From NCBI GenBank assembly GCA_048263775.1, contig JBLXDU010000012.1, forward strand, positions 75,154-139,153: a stretch of 64,000 nucleotides of DNA. Direction: 5' to 3'. How positions within the stretch are numbered: the stretch's first letter is position 1; the number at the start of each line of letters is the position of its first letter. Origin of the DNA: UBA1479 sp048263775 (GTDB lineage: Bacteria; Pseudomonadota; Alphaproteobacteria; Rhodospirillales; Casp-alpha2). The notes beneath the pieces are model-generated. The model ran no database searches. It worked only from the letters and a program-made list of their open reading frames with translations, and was not told the DNA's origin. This document shows positions 24,236 through 33,849 of the stretch, in pieces. The position numbers were made by a program, and so were the translations under genes.

Positions 24236-26719
24236 TCAACCGACCCGAACTTGGGTGAGGAAGTTGTCGACTTCTCCCCTCAGAATGTCCGCCTGACTGG
24301 TCAGGCTCAGGGCCGACTTTTGAATCTGCTCGGCAGCTTGCCCGGTTTCGCCAGCAGCCAGTGTAACGGATTCGATATTGTCGCTGACCTGAGCGGTACC
24401 CGAGGCGGCATCCTCGACGCTCCGGGCGATCTCGCGTGTCGCGGCTCCTTGCTCCTCGACCGCAGACGCGATCACGGACCCGATCTCGTTGATATCGTCG
24501 ATGATCCGGCTGATGCCCCGGATCGCATCGACGGATTCCTGGGTCGCGGTCTGAATACCGGCGATATGCCGCCCGATTTCCTCTGTCGCCTTGGCCGTTT
24601 GCGATGCCAGGTTCTTAACCTCGCTCGCGACCACGGCGAAGCCCTTGCCGGCGTCGCCGGCGCGGGCTGCTTCGATGGTGGCGTTGAGGGCCAGAAGGTT
24701 GGTCTGCTCGGCGATGTCGGTGATCAGGTTGATGACTTCGCCCACTTTTTCGGCCGCCTCTGCCAAGCCGCGGACTTTATTGTTCGTCAATTCGGCGTCG
24801 CGCACGCCTTTCGCGGCAATTTCAGAGGACTGCGTCACCTGCCGGGCAATCTCCTGAATGGATACGGACAGCTGTTCCGCAGACGCACTGACGGTTTGAA
24901 CGTTCGACGAGGCATCTTCGGAGGCCCTCGCGACGACTGCGGACTGTGAACTGGTCTTTTCCGCCAGGCTCGCCATCAATTCAGACGCCGCTTTCAAGTC
25001 GTTCGCCGCATTCGCGACCGCACGGGCGACGCCGCCGACATTCGCGTCGAAGCCGTCCGCAAGCTTGACCATCTCGGCCTTGCGCGCCGCGGCCGCCCGG
25101 TCCCGCTCTTCTTCGGCCCGCTGGTCACTGGCCTGCGCTTTCGCAAGGCCGTCCTTGAACACCTGAAGCGCCGACGCCATATCGGCGATTTCGTCCGTTC
25201 CGGCGATGTTGATTTCCGCATCAAGGTGCCCCTCAGCAACAGCCCGGGTCGCCTGCGTCAGGGTGGTCAGGCGCCGTCCCAGGTTCCTGACGACGTAAAG
25301 CCACAGGATCAACAACGCGACCACGACCGCGAGGCCGACGATGACGCCGAGCAGACGTTTTCCCTTGGCGAAATCCGAGACGATATCTTCGGATCCGCTT
25401 CGGACTTCCGCACGGGATGTGTCGACAATCGCATTGACCTCCGCTGACAGGTCCTCGGAAATTTTCTGCGTATCCTCCAGAATCGCCAACGCGCGCTGAT
25501 TGGCGCCGATGACCTTCTTACGCAGTTCGCTGATGCTCCCTTCCCCATCCGATGCCGTCGTGAACCACAGGGCCGCCTCCTTGAGAGGCGCCGCCATCGC
25601 CTTGTCTTGAAGTTCGCCGATTTCGAAGTTGGTCTGGCGGACAGCCAGCAAAATGCTCTCGTGAAGGCGCTTGATCAGGTCAATGTCATTGGCCTGTGCC
25701 GCAGTCGCCATCAAGCCGGCGGTACGGTTTACCTTGGCCTCAATGCGCAGCAACGTACTGACCGTTTTCATGGTCTTGTTGACCAGGGTCGACCCGCGTA
25801 CGGAATTGTCGATCATGAATTTCTGCATGGCGCCGGCAAGGGCGCTGCGCGCTGCCTTCGCCTGCGGCCCCAGTACCGCCAGAAGTTCTTTGTGCGCCGC
25901 TAAAATGCCGCCCGGCTTCTTGGCGTCAGCGGCGGCCAGATAAGCCATCACCGCTTGCCGGACCTCCGGCAGTCCGTGTTTTGTCGCCAGCCGCTCCGCG
26001 ACCTCTGTCATGAGCTTCGTGGGCACGCCATCTGACGATAGGCCGGCGGCGGCCTTTTTCGGTAACGTCGCTGCCAAGGCGGTCTTATGGGCCAACGCCT
26101 CCAACTGGTGCAGTTGGAGAAGAATCGGCAGGTGCTTGTTCATCAGCGCATTGACCGCCTGAACACCCCCGATGCTCAAAGACGCGGACCCTTTCCCGAC
26201 TTCTCCTTCGGCGGCGCCGAGGATCGGCGCCAGGTTCTGGAGGATCGCCTCGTGGGTATCTATGACCTTTTGGGCCGCGACCTGGAGTTCTTCCCTGGCC
26301 GCAAGGCGTCCCGACACTTCAAGGTTCAGGTTGTCGATGTTTTGCCGGAACTGCGCCACCAGAGGCTTGATCCCTGCCATCGCCGCCGCCGGCCCGGACG
26401 CCTCCAGCCGACCAATCAGGCCGTCGATCTGCGCCAACCGGTTTTGCAGGTTGGTGAGAACGGTGCTGCTCTGGTCTGTGTTTTGGGCCCGGGCCAGGGC
26501 CGGGGCGCTGGCCGACAAAGAGGCGCTGTTACGGGCCAGTTCGAGCGCGGTCTCCATCGTCGGAACCGCGCGGTCGAGCACGGCGTGAAAATGCCGCTCC
26601 GTGCTGTTGAATGCGAATAGTGCCGTCCCCCCGGCCGCTATGGTCAACAAGGTCACGGTGCCGAACGAGATGAACAGCCGCCCCTTAACCCCCTGAAACG
26701 CTCTTCGTTGAACGGTCAT
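24236..26719 (-). CDS. Methyl-accepting chemotaxis protein
   Basis: This 827-residue transducer has a first membrane segment near residues 14-36, a large periplasmic sensor of about 400 residues with several helices, a second membrane segment (LLGVIVGLAVVVALLILWLY), a HAMP domain (LTTLTQATRAVAEGHLD) and the cytoplasmic MCP hub with NLLALNATIEAARAGDAGKG. It passes ligand signals to CheA. The ATG at 26719 is preferred; the in-frame extension upstream has no membrane or family logic. The ligand is unknown. The plus strand upstream faces the liv operon end. Confidence 0.93.
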   Translation of the reverse strand: MTVQRRAFQGVKGRLFISFGTVTLLTIAAGGTALFAFNSTERHFHAVLDRAVPTMETALELARNSASLSASAPALARAQNTDQSSTVLTNLQNRLAQIDGLIGRLEASGPAAAMAGIKPLVAQFRQNIDNLNLEVSGRLAAREELQVAAQKVIDTHEAILQNLAPILGAAEGEVGKGSASLSIGGVQAVNALMNKHLPILLQLHQLEALAHKTALAATLPKKAAAGLSSDGVPTKLMTEVAERLATKHGLPEVRQAVMAYLAAADAKKPGGILAAHKELLAVLGPQAKAARSALAGAMQKFMIDNSVRGSTLVNKTMKTVSTLLRIEAKVNRTAGLMATAAQANDIDLIKRLHESILLAVRQTNFEIGELQDKAMAAPLKEAALWFTTASDGEGSISELRKKVIGANQRALAILEDTQKISEDLSAEVNAIVDTSRAEVRSGSEDIVSDFAKGKRLLGVIVGLAVVVALLILWLYVVRNLGRRLTTLTQATRAVAEGHLDAEINIAGTDEIADMASALQVFKDGLAKAQASDQRAEEERDRAAAARKAEMVKLADGFDANVGGVARAVANAANDLKAASELMASLAEKTSSQSAVVARASEDASSNVQTVSASAEQLSVSIQEIARQVTQSSEIAAKGVRDAELTNNKVRGLAEAAEKVGEVINLITDIAEQTNLLALNATIEAARAGDAGKGFAVVASEVKNLASQTAKATEEIGRHIAGIQTATQESVDAIRGISRIIDDINEIGSVIASAVEEQGAATREIARSVEDAASGTAQVSDNIESVTLAAGETGQAAEQIQKSALSLTSQADILRGEVDNFLTQVRVG

Positions 26720-26895
26720 GGTCTCCCCCCCTACGCATTGTGTGTGAGCACAGGCGCCTGGCTCCCAAATGCCAAGGCCACCCTCCTGCCCGTCTTTACT
26801 CGCGGGCTTCACTCACGGTTCAAATTCGAAACACCCCCAGTCGTTATCGTTTTGTGCACGGACCCGTCTTGAGCGGGCCGCGATATGTTTGGCCG

Positions 26896-27729
26896 TCAGA
26901 TCGCCAGGTACTGCTGGCGCAGGTCGGCGTTATCCAGAACTTCCTTGGCAAGACCGTCGAACACCACCTTCCCCATATCGAGAATGATCGCGCGATCCGC
27001 CAGATGCAGCGCGGCGATGGCGTTCTGTTCGACGATGATCGTGGTCATGCCGTGAGACTTGATCTCTTCCAGGGTCCGCTCGATTTCCTGCACGATCACC
27101 GGGGCCAGACCTTCGTAGGGCTCGTCCAGCAGCAGCAGTTTCACGTCCCGCGCCAAGGCCCGGCTGATGGCCAGCATCTGCTGCTCGCCACCGGACAATG
27201 TCGTGCCTTCCTGTTCGCGGCGTTCGCCCAGGCGGGGAAACAGCTCGTAAATGCGTTCGATGGACCAGCCGATCGGCGGCGCGATCTGAGCCAGGGTGAG
27301 GTTTTCTTCCACCGTCAGGCCCTGGATGATGCGCCGGTCTTCAGGCACCAGGCCGATGCCGTTGCGCGATGCCTCATGGGCCCGCATGCTGTGCAGCGGC
27401 TTGTGATCGAGCCAAATCTCCCCATGCTTGAGCGCCGGATCGTCAAGCCGCGCAATGGCCCGGAGGGTCGACGTCTTGCCGGCCCCGTTGCGCCCCAAGA
27501 GAGCGACGATCTCGCCCTCGCGGATGTCGAATGACACGCCCTGAACGATATAGCTTTCCCCGTAATAGGCATGAATGTCCCAGCAGGAGAAATAAGCGGG
27601 CTGTCCCCCCTTCGCGGTCACCGGCGGCACGCCCGGCGCGGTGCCCCCCTTGAAACCACCGTTTTCGAGCAGCGTCTGTTCCTCAGCGCCCTTGTCCATA
27701 CGAGACTCCCGTTCGTCTATCTGGTTCAT
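26896..27729 (-). CDS. Branched-chain amino acid/amide-type ABC transporter ATP-binding protein (LivF-like)
   Basis: This 277-residue ATPase has Walker A GRNGAGKTSTL, signature LSGGEQQML, Walker B KLLLLDEPYEGLAP and the H-loop in TTIIVEQN. An N-terminal extension of about 45 residues precedes the ABC domain. LivF is the second of two ATPases in HAAT-family importers and is the last gene here, overlapping livG by four bases. Confidence 0.92.
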   Translation of the reverse strand: MNQIDERESRMDKGAEEQTLLENGGFKGGTAPGVPPVTAKGGQPAYFSCWDIHAYYGESYIVQGVSFDIREGEIVALLGRNGAGKTSTLRAIARLDDPALKHGEIWLDHKPLHSMRAHEASRNGIGLVPEDRRIIQGLTVEENLTLAQIAPPIGWSIERIYELFPRLGERREQEGTTLSGGEQQMLAISRALARDVKLLLLDEPYEGLAPVIVQEIERTLEEIKSHGMTTIIVEQNAIAALHLADRAIILDMGKVVFDGLAKEVLDNADLRQQYLAI

Positions 27730-28481
27730 AGATGCGCTCCACCAAGGTAGGCTTCTTGAACTTTCGGATTCCCCTTGATGTTCTCAGGCGTATCCTCGGC
27801 GATAACCGCTCCCTGGGCCAGCACCGATATCTTCTCGGCCAGGGAGAACACCACATGCATGTCGTGTTCAATGACCACCATGGTCACCCCGCGTTGGGCA
27901 ATCCGTTTCATCAAATCGATGGTGTTGTTGGTGTCCGCCCGCGCCATGCCGGCCGTCGGCTCATCCAACAGCAGCAGCTTCGGATCCTGGACAAGACACA
28001 TGGCCAGTTCCAGCCGCCGCTTGTCGCCGCGCGACAGATGGCCGGCTGTCTCGTCGGCCTTGGCGTCCAGACCGACGTCAGACAGCATGGACATGGCCTT
28101 CTCGGCCATCGGACCGTTGCGCCGGATGGGCGTCCAGGCGTTGATCTTGAACGCCCCGTCACGCCGAGCGAAGCTTGGGATCATGACGTTGTCGATCAGG
28201 CTCAGATCACCGAAGATTTCCGGCGTCTGAAACACCCGGCTGACACCGGCCTGGTTGATCTCGTGCGGCGCCATGCCGAGCAGAGACTGGCCATCGAAGG
28301 TCACCGAGCCTGAATCGGGTTCAAGCCGCCCGATAAAACAGTTCAGCAGGGTCGACTTGCCGGCCCCATTGGGTCCGATGATCGCATGGACCGTACCGGC
28401 CTCGATTTCCAGGTTCACGTTGTCGAGGGCTTTCAGGCCGCCGAACCGCTTATTGACGTTTCTTACGGATAAAGTGCTCAT
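27726..28481 (-). CDS. Branched-chain amino acid/amide-type ABC transporter ATP-binding protein (LivG-like)
   Basis: This 251-residue ATPase has Walker A GPNGAGKSTLLNC, a signature-like LSRGDKRRLELAM (R in place of the second G), Walker B KLLLLDEPTAGMA and the H-loop in VVIEHDMHVV. The LivG-type pattern ATAGMARADTNNTIDLM (here PTAGMARADTNNTIDLM) is characteristic. It is the first of the two ATPases; its stop and the livF start overlap, so translation is probably coupled. Confidence 0.92.
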   Translation of the reverse strand: MSTLSVRNVNKRFGGLKALDNVNLEIEAGTVHAIIGPNGAGKSTLLNCFIGRLEPDSGSVTFDGQSLLGMAPHEINQAGVSRVFQTPEIFGDLSLIDNVMIPSFARRDGAFKINAWTPIRRNGPMAEKAMSMLSDVGLDAKADETAGHLSRGDKRRLELAMCLVQDPKLLLLDEPTAGMARADTNNTIDLMKRIAQRGVTMVVIEHDMHVVFSLAEKISVLAQGAVIAEDTPENIKGNPKVQEAYLGGAHL

Positions 28482-28494
28482 GTCCGTTCTCCAC

Positions 28495-29646
28495 TCATTC
28501 AGCCGGTTCGGGATGCGGCGTGCCGCCGGTGCCGCCGCCGGAGCGGCGCCTCGACAGCAGGTTGCTGATCCGGGAGACGCCTTCCATCAGGCCGCCTGGG
28601 AGGAAGATGACGATCACCATGAACAAGGCCCCCAGGGTCAGGTGCCAGCCCTCGCCCACGAACATCGAGCTGACCGATACCGCGACCTGCTGCAGGAAAT
28701 CAGGCAGGAAGTCGAAGATGTTGTTCAGGATGCCCTTGTTGAAGGCCGAGAAGATGTTTTCGAAGTACTTGATGGCGCCGGCGCCGATCACCGGCCCCAA
28801 CAGCGTGCCGGCCCCCCCCAGAATGGTCATCAGAACAACCTCGCCCGAGGCCGTCCACTGCATGCGCTCCGCCCCCGCAAGGGGATCGGTGACCGCCAGC
28901 AATCCGCCCGCCAGCCCGGCGTACATGCCGGAAATGATGAACGCGGTAAGCGCGTAGGGCCGAGTGTTGACCCCCGTGTAGTTCAGGCGATTCTGGTTCG
29001 ACTTCACAGCCCTCAGCATCATCCCGAAGGGTGAGCGGAAGATCCGCAGGGTGATGAAGAAACAGATGATCAGCAAGACGGCGCAGAAATAGAACCCCGG
29101 GTAGCCCGTCATTTCCAAGCCGAACAGATCCGATGACGGCAGCACCGCGCCGTAGTCGCGGCCGAAGGCGACATCCAGCGCACGGGGATCGGACTGGGCG
29201 AGTTGCAGGCCCGTCTCACCATTGGTGATCGGGGTCAGCACCGAATAGGCCATGTTGTAGCACATCTGCGCGAAGGCCAGGGTCAGGATGGAGAAGTAGA
29301 TGCCTGACCGGCGCAGAGAAACGTAGCCGATCAAGGCCGAAAACAGCCCCCCCATCAGCGTCGCGAAGATGATCGCCGGTACCGGGTTCATGCTAAGAAG
29401 CTTGAAGGTCCAGACCGCCGTGTAAGAGCCCACGCCGAGAAAGGCGGCGTGACCGAACGACAGGTACCCCGTCAGGCCGAACAGAATATTGAAGCCGAGG
29501 GCGAAGATGCCGTAGATCGCGAATTTCTGCAAAAGGTCGGGGTAACCGGCGCCGATCGGTTTCAGGATGATCGGGCCCGCCAGAACCGCTGCCGTGAACA
29601 CGGCGAACAGAAGCAGATCTTTTTTTGTGATTGATGTCGGATGCAT
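28495..29646 (-). CDS. ABC transporter permease, LivM family
   Basis: This 383-residue inner-membrane permease of the BPD_transp_2 type has about ten hydrophobic segments and the family EAA-like phrase GGAGTLLGPVIGAGAIKYFE. It ends in a short glycine-rich cytoplasmic tail (SRRRSGGGTGG). It pairs with LivH to form the channel. The gene is 13 bases before livG and 4 bases after livH, in one operon. Confidence 0.92.
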   Translation of the reverse strand: MHPTSITKKDLLLFAVFTAAVLAGPIILKPIGAGYPDLLQKFAIYGIFALGFNILFGLTGYLSFGHAAFLGVGSYTAVWTFKLLSMNPVPAIIFATLMGGLFSALIGYVSLRRSGIYFSILTLAFAQMCYNMAYSVLTPITNGETGLQLAQSDPRALDVAFGRDYGAVLPSSDLFGLEMTGYPGFYFCAVLLIICFFITLRIFRSPFGMMLRAVKSNQNRLNYTGVNTRPYALTAFIISGMYAGLAGGLLAVTDPLAGAERMQWTASGEVVLMTILGGAGTLLGPVIGAGAIKYFENIFSAFNKGILNNIFDFLPDFLQQVAVSVSSMFVGEGWHLTLGALFMVIVIFLPGGLMEGVSRISNLLSRRRSGGGTGGTPHPEPAE

Positions 29647-29650
29647 GGGC

Positions 29651-30679
29651 TCAGTGCTCCATCACGCCTTTGCGGCCCATCAGGCCGCGCGGACGGACCA
29701 GAAGGACCACGACCGCTATGAGATAGATGATGATCTGGTCAATGCCGGGCAAGATGGCCTTGACCTCGTTCATCGATGCGAAGCTTTGCAGGATTCCCAG
29801 CAAAAAGCCGGCCGCGACGGCACCGCCAAGCGACCCCATGCCGCCGACGACGACGACCACGAAGCTGAGGACGAGGAAGTCCATGCCCATGTGGTAATCG
29901 GGGCTGAGGATCGGCGTGTACATGGTCCCCGCCAAGCCGGCGACGACCGCCGCCATGCCAAACACGATGGTGAACCTGCGATCAATGTCGATCCCTAGAA
30001 GCCCCACGGTTTCCCTGTCCGCCATCCCTGCCCGCACCACCATGCCGAACGTGGTGAATTGCAGGAAGGCGAACACGGCGGCGATGACCGCGGTGGAAAA
30101 CAGGAAATAGATGAAGCGCCAGGCCGGATAGACCACGTTGCCCGCCTCGAAGCCGACCAGGATGCCGAAGTCGATCATGCCGTTGGCGACGTCCGGGGCC
30201 GGTTGCGGTATCGGGTTGGCGCCGAAATAGCTTTTGACGATCTCCTGCAGCACAATGGCGAGGCCGAAGGTCACCAGGATCTGTTCCGCATGGGGGCGCT
30301 TATAGAAATATCGGATCAGGCCGCGCTCCATGGCGATCCCGATCATCAGCATGATCGGAATGGCGAGGAGAATGGAAACGGGCACCGAGAAATCGAGGAG
30401 CGTCGTGCCGAAATCACCGAACCAGACTTCCACATAGGGCTGCCTGATTTCCAACGGCGCGCCCCAGGGCGTCGTTTTCGTCGGGTCGATCGTCACCATC
30501 TGAATGTTCAGAACGGCCTTGACCGCCACCGCGCAGAAAGCACCCAGCATGAACAAGGCGCCATGCGCGAAATTCACCACGCCGAGCGTGCCGAAGATAA
30601 TGGTCAAGCCAAGCGCGATCAGGGCATAGGCCCCGCCCTTATCGAGACCGTTTAAAATCTGGAGAAGAATTGCATCCAT
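29651..30679 (-). CDS. ABC transporter permease, LivH family
   Basis: This 342-residue membrane permease has the LivH opening (ILNGLDKGGAYALIALGLTIIFG) truncated here to its core LDKGGAYALIALGLT, repeated hydrophobic spans and the loop GGMGSLGGAVAAGFLLGI. The N terminus begins within the first membrane span, as usual. It is the first permease gene after the binding protein and is separated from it by 88 bases containing a strong hairpin. Confidence 0.92.
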   Translation of the reverse strand: MDAILLQILNGLDKGGAYALIALGLTIIFGTLGVVNFAHGALFMLGAFCAVAVKAVLNIQMVTIDPTKTTPWGAPLEIRQPYVEVWFGDFGTTLLDFSVPVSILLAIPIMLMIGIAMERGLIRYFYKRPHAEQILVTFGLAIVLQEIVKSYFGANPIPQPAPDVANGMIDFGILVGFEAGNVVYPAWRFIYFLFSTAVIAAVFAFLQFTTFGMVVRAGMADRETVGLLGIDIDRRFTIVFGMAAVVAGLAGTMYTPILSPDYHMGMDFLVLSFVVVVVGGMGSLGGAVAAGFLLGILQSFASMNEVKAILPGIDQIIIYLIAVVVLLVRPRGLMGRKGVMEH

Positions 30680-30709
30680 GAATCGTCACCCCTACGGAAA
30701 TAGTTGGCC

Positions 30710-30740
30710 GCTCCCGGGGAATTCCCCCCCCCCCGGGAGC
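30710..30740 (-). terminator. Intercistronic hairpin between the binding-protein and permease genes
   Basis: A ten-base-pair perfect stem, GCTCCCGGGG with CCCCGGGAGC, flanks an 11-base loop that contains a C run (plus strand). It lies between the substrate-binding-protein stop (30768) and the livH start (30679). There is no T-tract after it on the minus strand, so it is more likely a stabilising or attenuating element that keeps binding-protein mRNA in excess than a full terminator. Confidence 0.6.
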
Positions 30741-30767
30741 GACCGTTGAGCCAGTCGGGAGGACTGA

Positions 30768-32108
30768 TTACTTACCGTCGTTGTACGGTCCCAGTTCCCC
30801 ACCCAGCAGGCTGGCCGGATACTCGACCTGCGCGCGGGGGGTGACTTCGACGACCTCGAGAACGTCGAACTTGGACGTCGGGTTTTCCTTACCCTTCACG
30901 ACCAGAACGTCCTTGAAGCACTGGTGATCTTCAGCCCGGTATTCCGTCGGGCCGTTGCCCAAACCGTCGAACTTGAAGCCTTCCAGAGCCTTGCCGACGC
31001 CGGACGGACGGAACGTACCGGCCCGCTGGCAGGCATCCGCATAGAGAATGGCCTGGCAATAGGTGGTATGCGCCGCCTGCGAGGGCGGGAAGCCATACTT
31101 CTTACCGAACGATTTGACGAACGCCTGCGAGCCTTCGTCCTGCAAGGACCAATGCCAGTTGGTCGACCCGAAGATGCCTTTGACGTTTTCACCAGCACCC
31201 TGAGCCATCAGACGGCTGTAGAGCGGCACGACGATGGCGAAGTCCTTGCCGTTGACCTGCTTGTCGCGCAGACCGAACTGCACCGCCTGGGTCAGCGAGT
31301 TGACCATGTCGCGACCATAGTGGTTGAGCACCAGCACGTCGGCGCCCGAGTTGAGTACCGGCGTGATGTACTGCGAGAAGTCACCGGCGCCGAGCGGTGT
31401 GCGGACGGCGGCGGCCGTCTTCCAGCCGAGTTCTTCCGTGTACTTCTTGATCGAGCCTTCCTGCGACCAACCCCAAGTGTAATCGGCGGTCAGATGATAG
31501 GCGACACGGTCGGAGCCGAAGTTCTTCTTCAGCACCGGAGCCAGGGCGGCGCCGGTCATTTCCGTATTGAAGAAGTGGCGGAAACCGTTGGCGCGCTTGT
31601 CCTTACCGGTGGTGTCGTTGGAGTGGGTCAGGCCGGCCATGAAGATGACGCCGGCGTCCTGGCACAGGCCCTGGACGGCGATCGCGACACCGGAGGACGA
31701 GCCGCCGGTGATCATGATGGCGCCGTCTTTTTCGATCATGCGCTTGGCGCTGGCGCGGGCCGCGTCGGACTTGGTCTGCGTGTCGCCGGTGACATACACG
31801 ACCTTCTTGCCGTTGACGCCGTTACCTTTAAGCGCCTTGGACGAGAAGGTGTTCAGCATGCCGCCGTCGCCTTCACCGTTGATGTGTTCGACGGCCAGCT
31901 GATAGGCGCGCAACTCGTCCGCACCCTCATCGGCGTAGGCACCGGTCTGCGGCACGTTGAAGCCGAACGTGACGGTCTTGCCCTTGGGTTCATTCAGATA
32001 CCCGGCAGCAAATGCCTTTGAAGAGAAAATGGTCGGGGCCGCCAGAACGGCACCGGCCGCGGCGGTGCTTTGCAGCAGCCCGCGACGCGTAATCTTGAAC
32101 TCACTCAT
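30768..32108 (-). CDS. ABC transporter substrate-binding protein (HAAT/LivK-type) with Tat signal
   Basis: This 446-residue periplasmic binding protein is exported by a twin-arginine signal (ITRRGLLQSTAAAGAVLAAP). The mature chain has the periplasmic-binding-protein type I fold of the Peripla_BP_6 family (VTFGFNVPQTGAYADEG, ITGGSSSGVAIAVQGLCQDA). The ligand could be a branched-chain amino acid, an amide, a nucleobase or an organic acid; this branch is not resolved by eye. It is the first gene of its operon and diverges from the ScfR-like regulator across a 243-base AT-rich gap. Confidence 0.9.
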   Translation of the reverse strand: MSEFKITRRGLLQSTAAAGAVLAAPTIFSSKAFAAGYLNEPKGKTVTFGFNVPQTGAYADEGADELRAYQLAVEHINGEGDGGMLNTFSSKALKGNGVNGKKVVYVTGDTQTKSDAARASAKRMIEKDGAIMITGGSSSGVAIAVQGLCQDAGVIFMAGLTHSNDTTGKDKRANGFRHFFNTEMTGAALAPVLKKNFGSDRVAYHLTADYTWGWSQEGSIKKYTEELGWKTAAAVRTPLGAGDFSQYITPVLNSGADVLVLNHYGRDMVNSLTQAVQFGLRDKQVNGKDFAIVVPLYSRLMAQGAGENVKGIFGSTNWHWSLQDEGSQAFVKSFGKKYGFPPSQAAHTTYCQAILYADACQRAGTFRPSGVGKALEGFKFDGLGNGPTEYRAEDHQCFKDVLVVKGKENPTSKFDVLEVVEVTPRAQVEYPASLLGGELGPYNDGK

Positions 32109-32351
32109 GTTTGGAGTCTCCCAATTTGAATTGTTGTCGACGGGCCAGATCGATATCTGCGGCTATTTGCGAAGCCTTAACCCACGATGAATTGATCCAT
32201 CCCGGACGAACATGATGGGAAGCTTGTAAATGAATCAATATTTAATTGATTTATATAGATAATTTGGTAAATAATTTCATATCAGAATATTTAATTTGTA
32301 AATCATTGACACGGAGCGCCCTCCGGCGCGTGACAGATACGAGGCGGTAGA
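32109..32351. promoter_or_regulatory. AT-rich divergent regulatory region, binding protein and ScfR-like gene
   Basis: The 243-base gap is strongly AT-rich between about 32222 and 32306 (AATATTTAATTGATTTATA), unlike the GC-rich genes on each side. It must hold the promoters for both the importer operon and the regulator. No exact operator could be assigned, but the arrangement suggests that the regulator acts on the importer. Confidence 0.5.
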
Positions 32352-33746
32352 ATGGTCAATGCAATCCTGGGCACGCGAATTCAGCAATACCGCCGGGAAG
32401 TGGGCATCACACAGGCAGCGCTTGCCCGCGAAGTCGGCATTTCCCCCAGCTACCTGAATCTGATCGAATGGAACAAGCGGCCCATCGCCGGCGCCCTGCT
32501 GCGCAAAATCGCCAGCGCCCTCAACCTGTCCCCCGACGATCTGGGAAGCATGGCTGAAGAGCGATTGAACGCCACCCTTTCAGAGATCGCCCATCTGCCA
32601 AGCCTGAAAGACGCGAATGTCGAGAGAGAGCGCACCAGTGAATTCATCGGAAGATTCCCGGGCTGGGCCCGGGCCATGGCAGCCCTGGCCCAGTCCGAGC
32701 ACGAGGCGACGGTACGCGCGCAAGTCCTGTCTGATCGTCTGTCGAATGACCCTTATCTCGGGGCGGAGATCCACAAGATGCTGAACCGCATGACGGCCAT
32801 TCGCTCGGTCGCCGATATTCTCGTCGATTATTCCGACCTGCCCCCGGAACGCCGCGACAGGTTCATCGAGATCATCCATGAAGAGATTCGTGTGCTTTCA
32901 GACAACGGCGAAACGCTAGCCACATACTTGGACAAATCGGTACACGCGGAAAAGTTTCTCACCCCAGCTGACGAGGTTGAGGCCCTGTTTGACGAACATG
33001 GGGGGCGTTTCGATGTCATCGAAACCATTGCCGGCGAGGTGTCACCTATGCTGACCGACTTGCGCCCCCTACCCCGAAGGGTCAAGGCACGGGCATTGGT
33101 GGACGAACATTTGGAAGGCCCCATTCAACAGATCATCGCCGACAGCAGCCAAATTGAAACAACCGCAGCCGCCGACCGCGCCCGCCAGTTGCTTACCGAT
33201 TACGCGGTCGGCGCAATCCTGATGCCGATGGGTGCGTTCACACAAGAAGCCAAAAATCTCCGCTATGACATCGAAGCATTGGCGGAGGCCTACTCGACCG
33301 AGGTCGATACCATTTGTCACCGGTTGATCTCGATCCCCAGGGGAGACGGCTTTCCCCGCTTCGGATACCTGCAGGCTAACGCATCGGGAATGATCATCGA
33401 AAAACTCGGGTTTGAGAAACTGATCATTCCCCGGTACGCCGCCGCCTGCCCGTTGTGGGTATTGTTCCGGGCCCAGCAATCTCCGGAGGCGGTAATCAGA
33501 CAGCGCGCCCTTTTCCCTTCCGGCGACCGCTTTGTTTTTATCGCCCGTGCGCGAAACACCGGAATGACCGGGTTCGGCCGACCGCGGCATTACGTAACCG
33601 ATATGCTGGTCACAACCGAAGTTGATGCCGGAATGACGATCTATGCACCGGACACGGCATCCGTCGTCGAGGAAGTCGGGCCAGGCTGCCGATTGTGTTC
33701 GCGGCAATCCTGCCCACACCGAGTGGATGCTCCCCTGACTCAGTAA
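32352..33746 (+). CDS. XRE-family regulator, ScfR/RamB-like (short-chain fatty acyl regulator type)
   Basis: This 464-residue cytoplasmic regulator has an N-terminal XRE helix-turn-helix (GITQAALAREVGISPSYLNL) and a C-terminal ScfR-type region carrying the cysteine motif CRLCSRQSCPHR, a candidate metal or redox site. The middle region, which in many relatives is an IrrE/ImmA-like domain with an HExxH motif, shows no such motif here (LVDEHLEGPIQQIIADS at that place). The family senses acyl-CoA status to regulate glyoxylate or methylcitrate metabolism in other bacteria. It is divergent from the ABC importer and precedes a response regulator and symporter-kinase. Confidence 0.85.
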   Translation: MVNAILGTRIQQYRREVGITQAALAREVGISPSYLNLIEWNKRPIAGALLRKIASALNLSPDDLGSMAEERLNATLSEIAHLPSLKDANVERERTSEFIGRFPGWARAMAALAQSEHEATVRAQVLSDRLSNDPYLGAEIHKMLNRMTAIRSVADILVDYSDLPPERRDRFIEIIHEEIRVLSDNGETLATYLDKSVHAEKFLTPADEVEALFDEHGGRFDVIETIAGEVSPMLTDLRPLPRRVKARALVDEHLEGPIQQIIADSSQIETTAAADRARQLLTDYAVGAILMPMGAFTQEAKNLRYDIEALAEAYSTEVDTICHRLISIPRGDGFPRFGYLQANASGMIIEKLGFEKLIIPRYAAACPLWVLFRAQQSPEAVIRQRALFPSGDRFVFIARARNTGMTGFGRPRHYVTDMLVTTEVDAGMTIYAPDTASVVEEVGPGCRLCSRQSCPHRVDAPLTQ

Positions 33747-33849
33747 CATGTGAATTTCCGCATGGGCATTGCAGACCCGTGTCATCTGGGGTCTAATCCT
33801 TCACCGGGAGACATAACAACAATAGAAATCTGGGAGATTTCGTCGAAAC

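Noticed and set aside
30720..30736. Long C run as a slippery or sequencing-error site
   Set aside because: It is in a non-coding loop between genes, so no frame is affected; it is treated as part of the hairpin.
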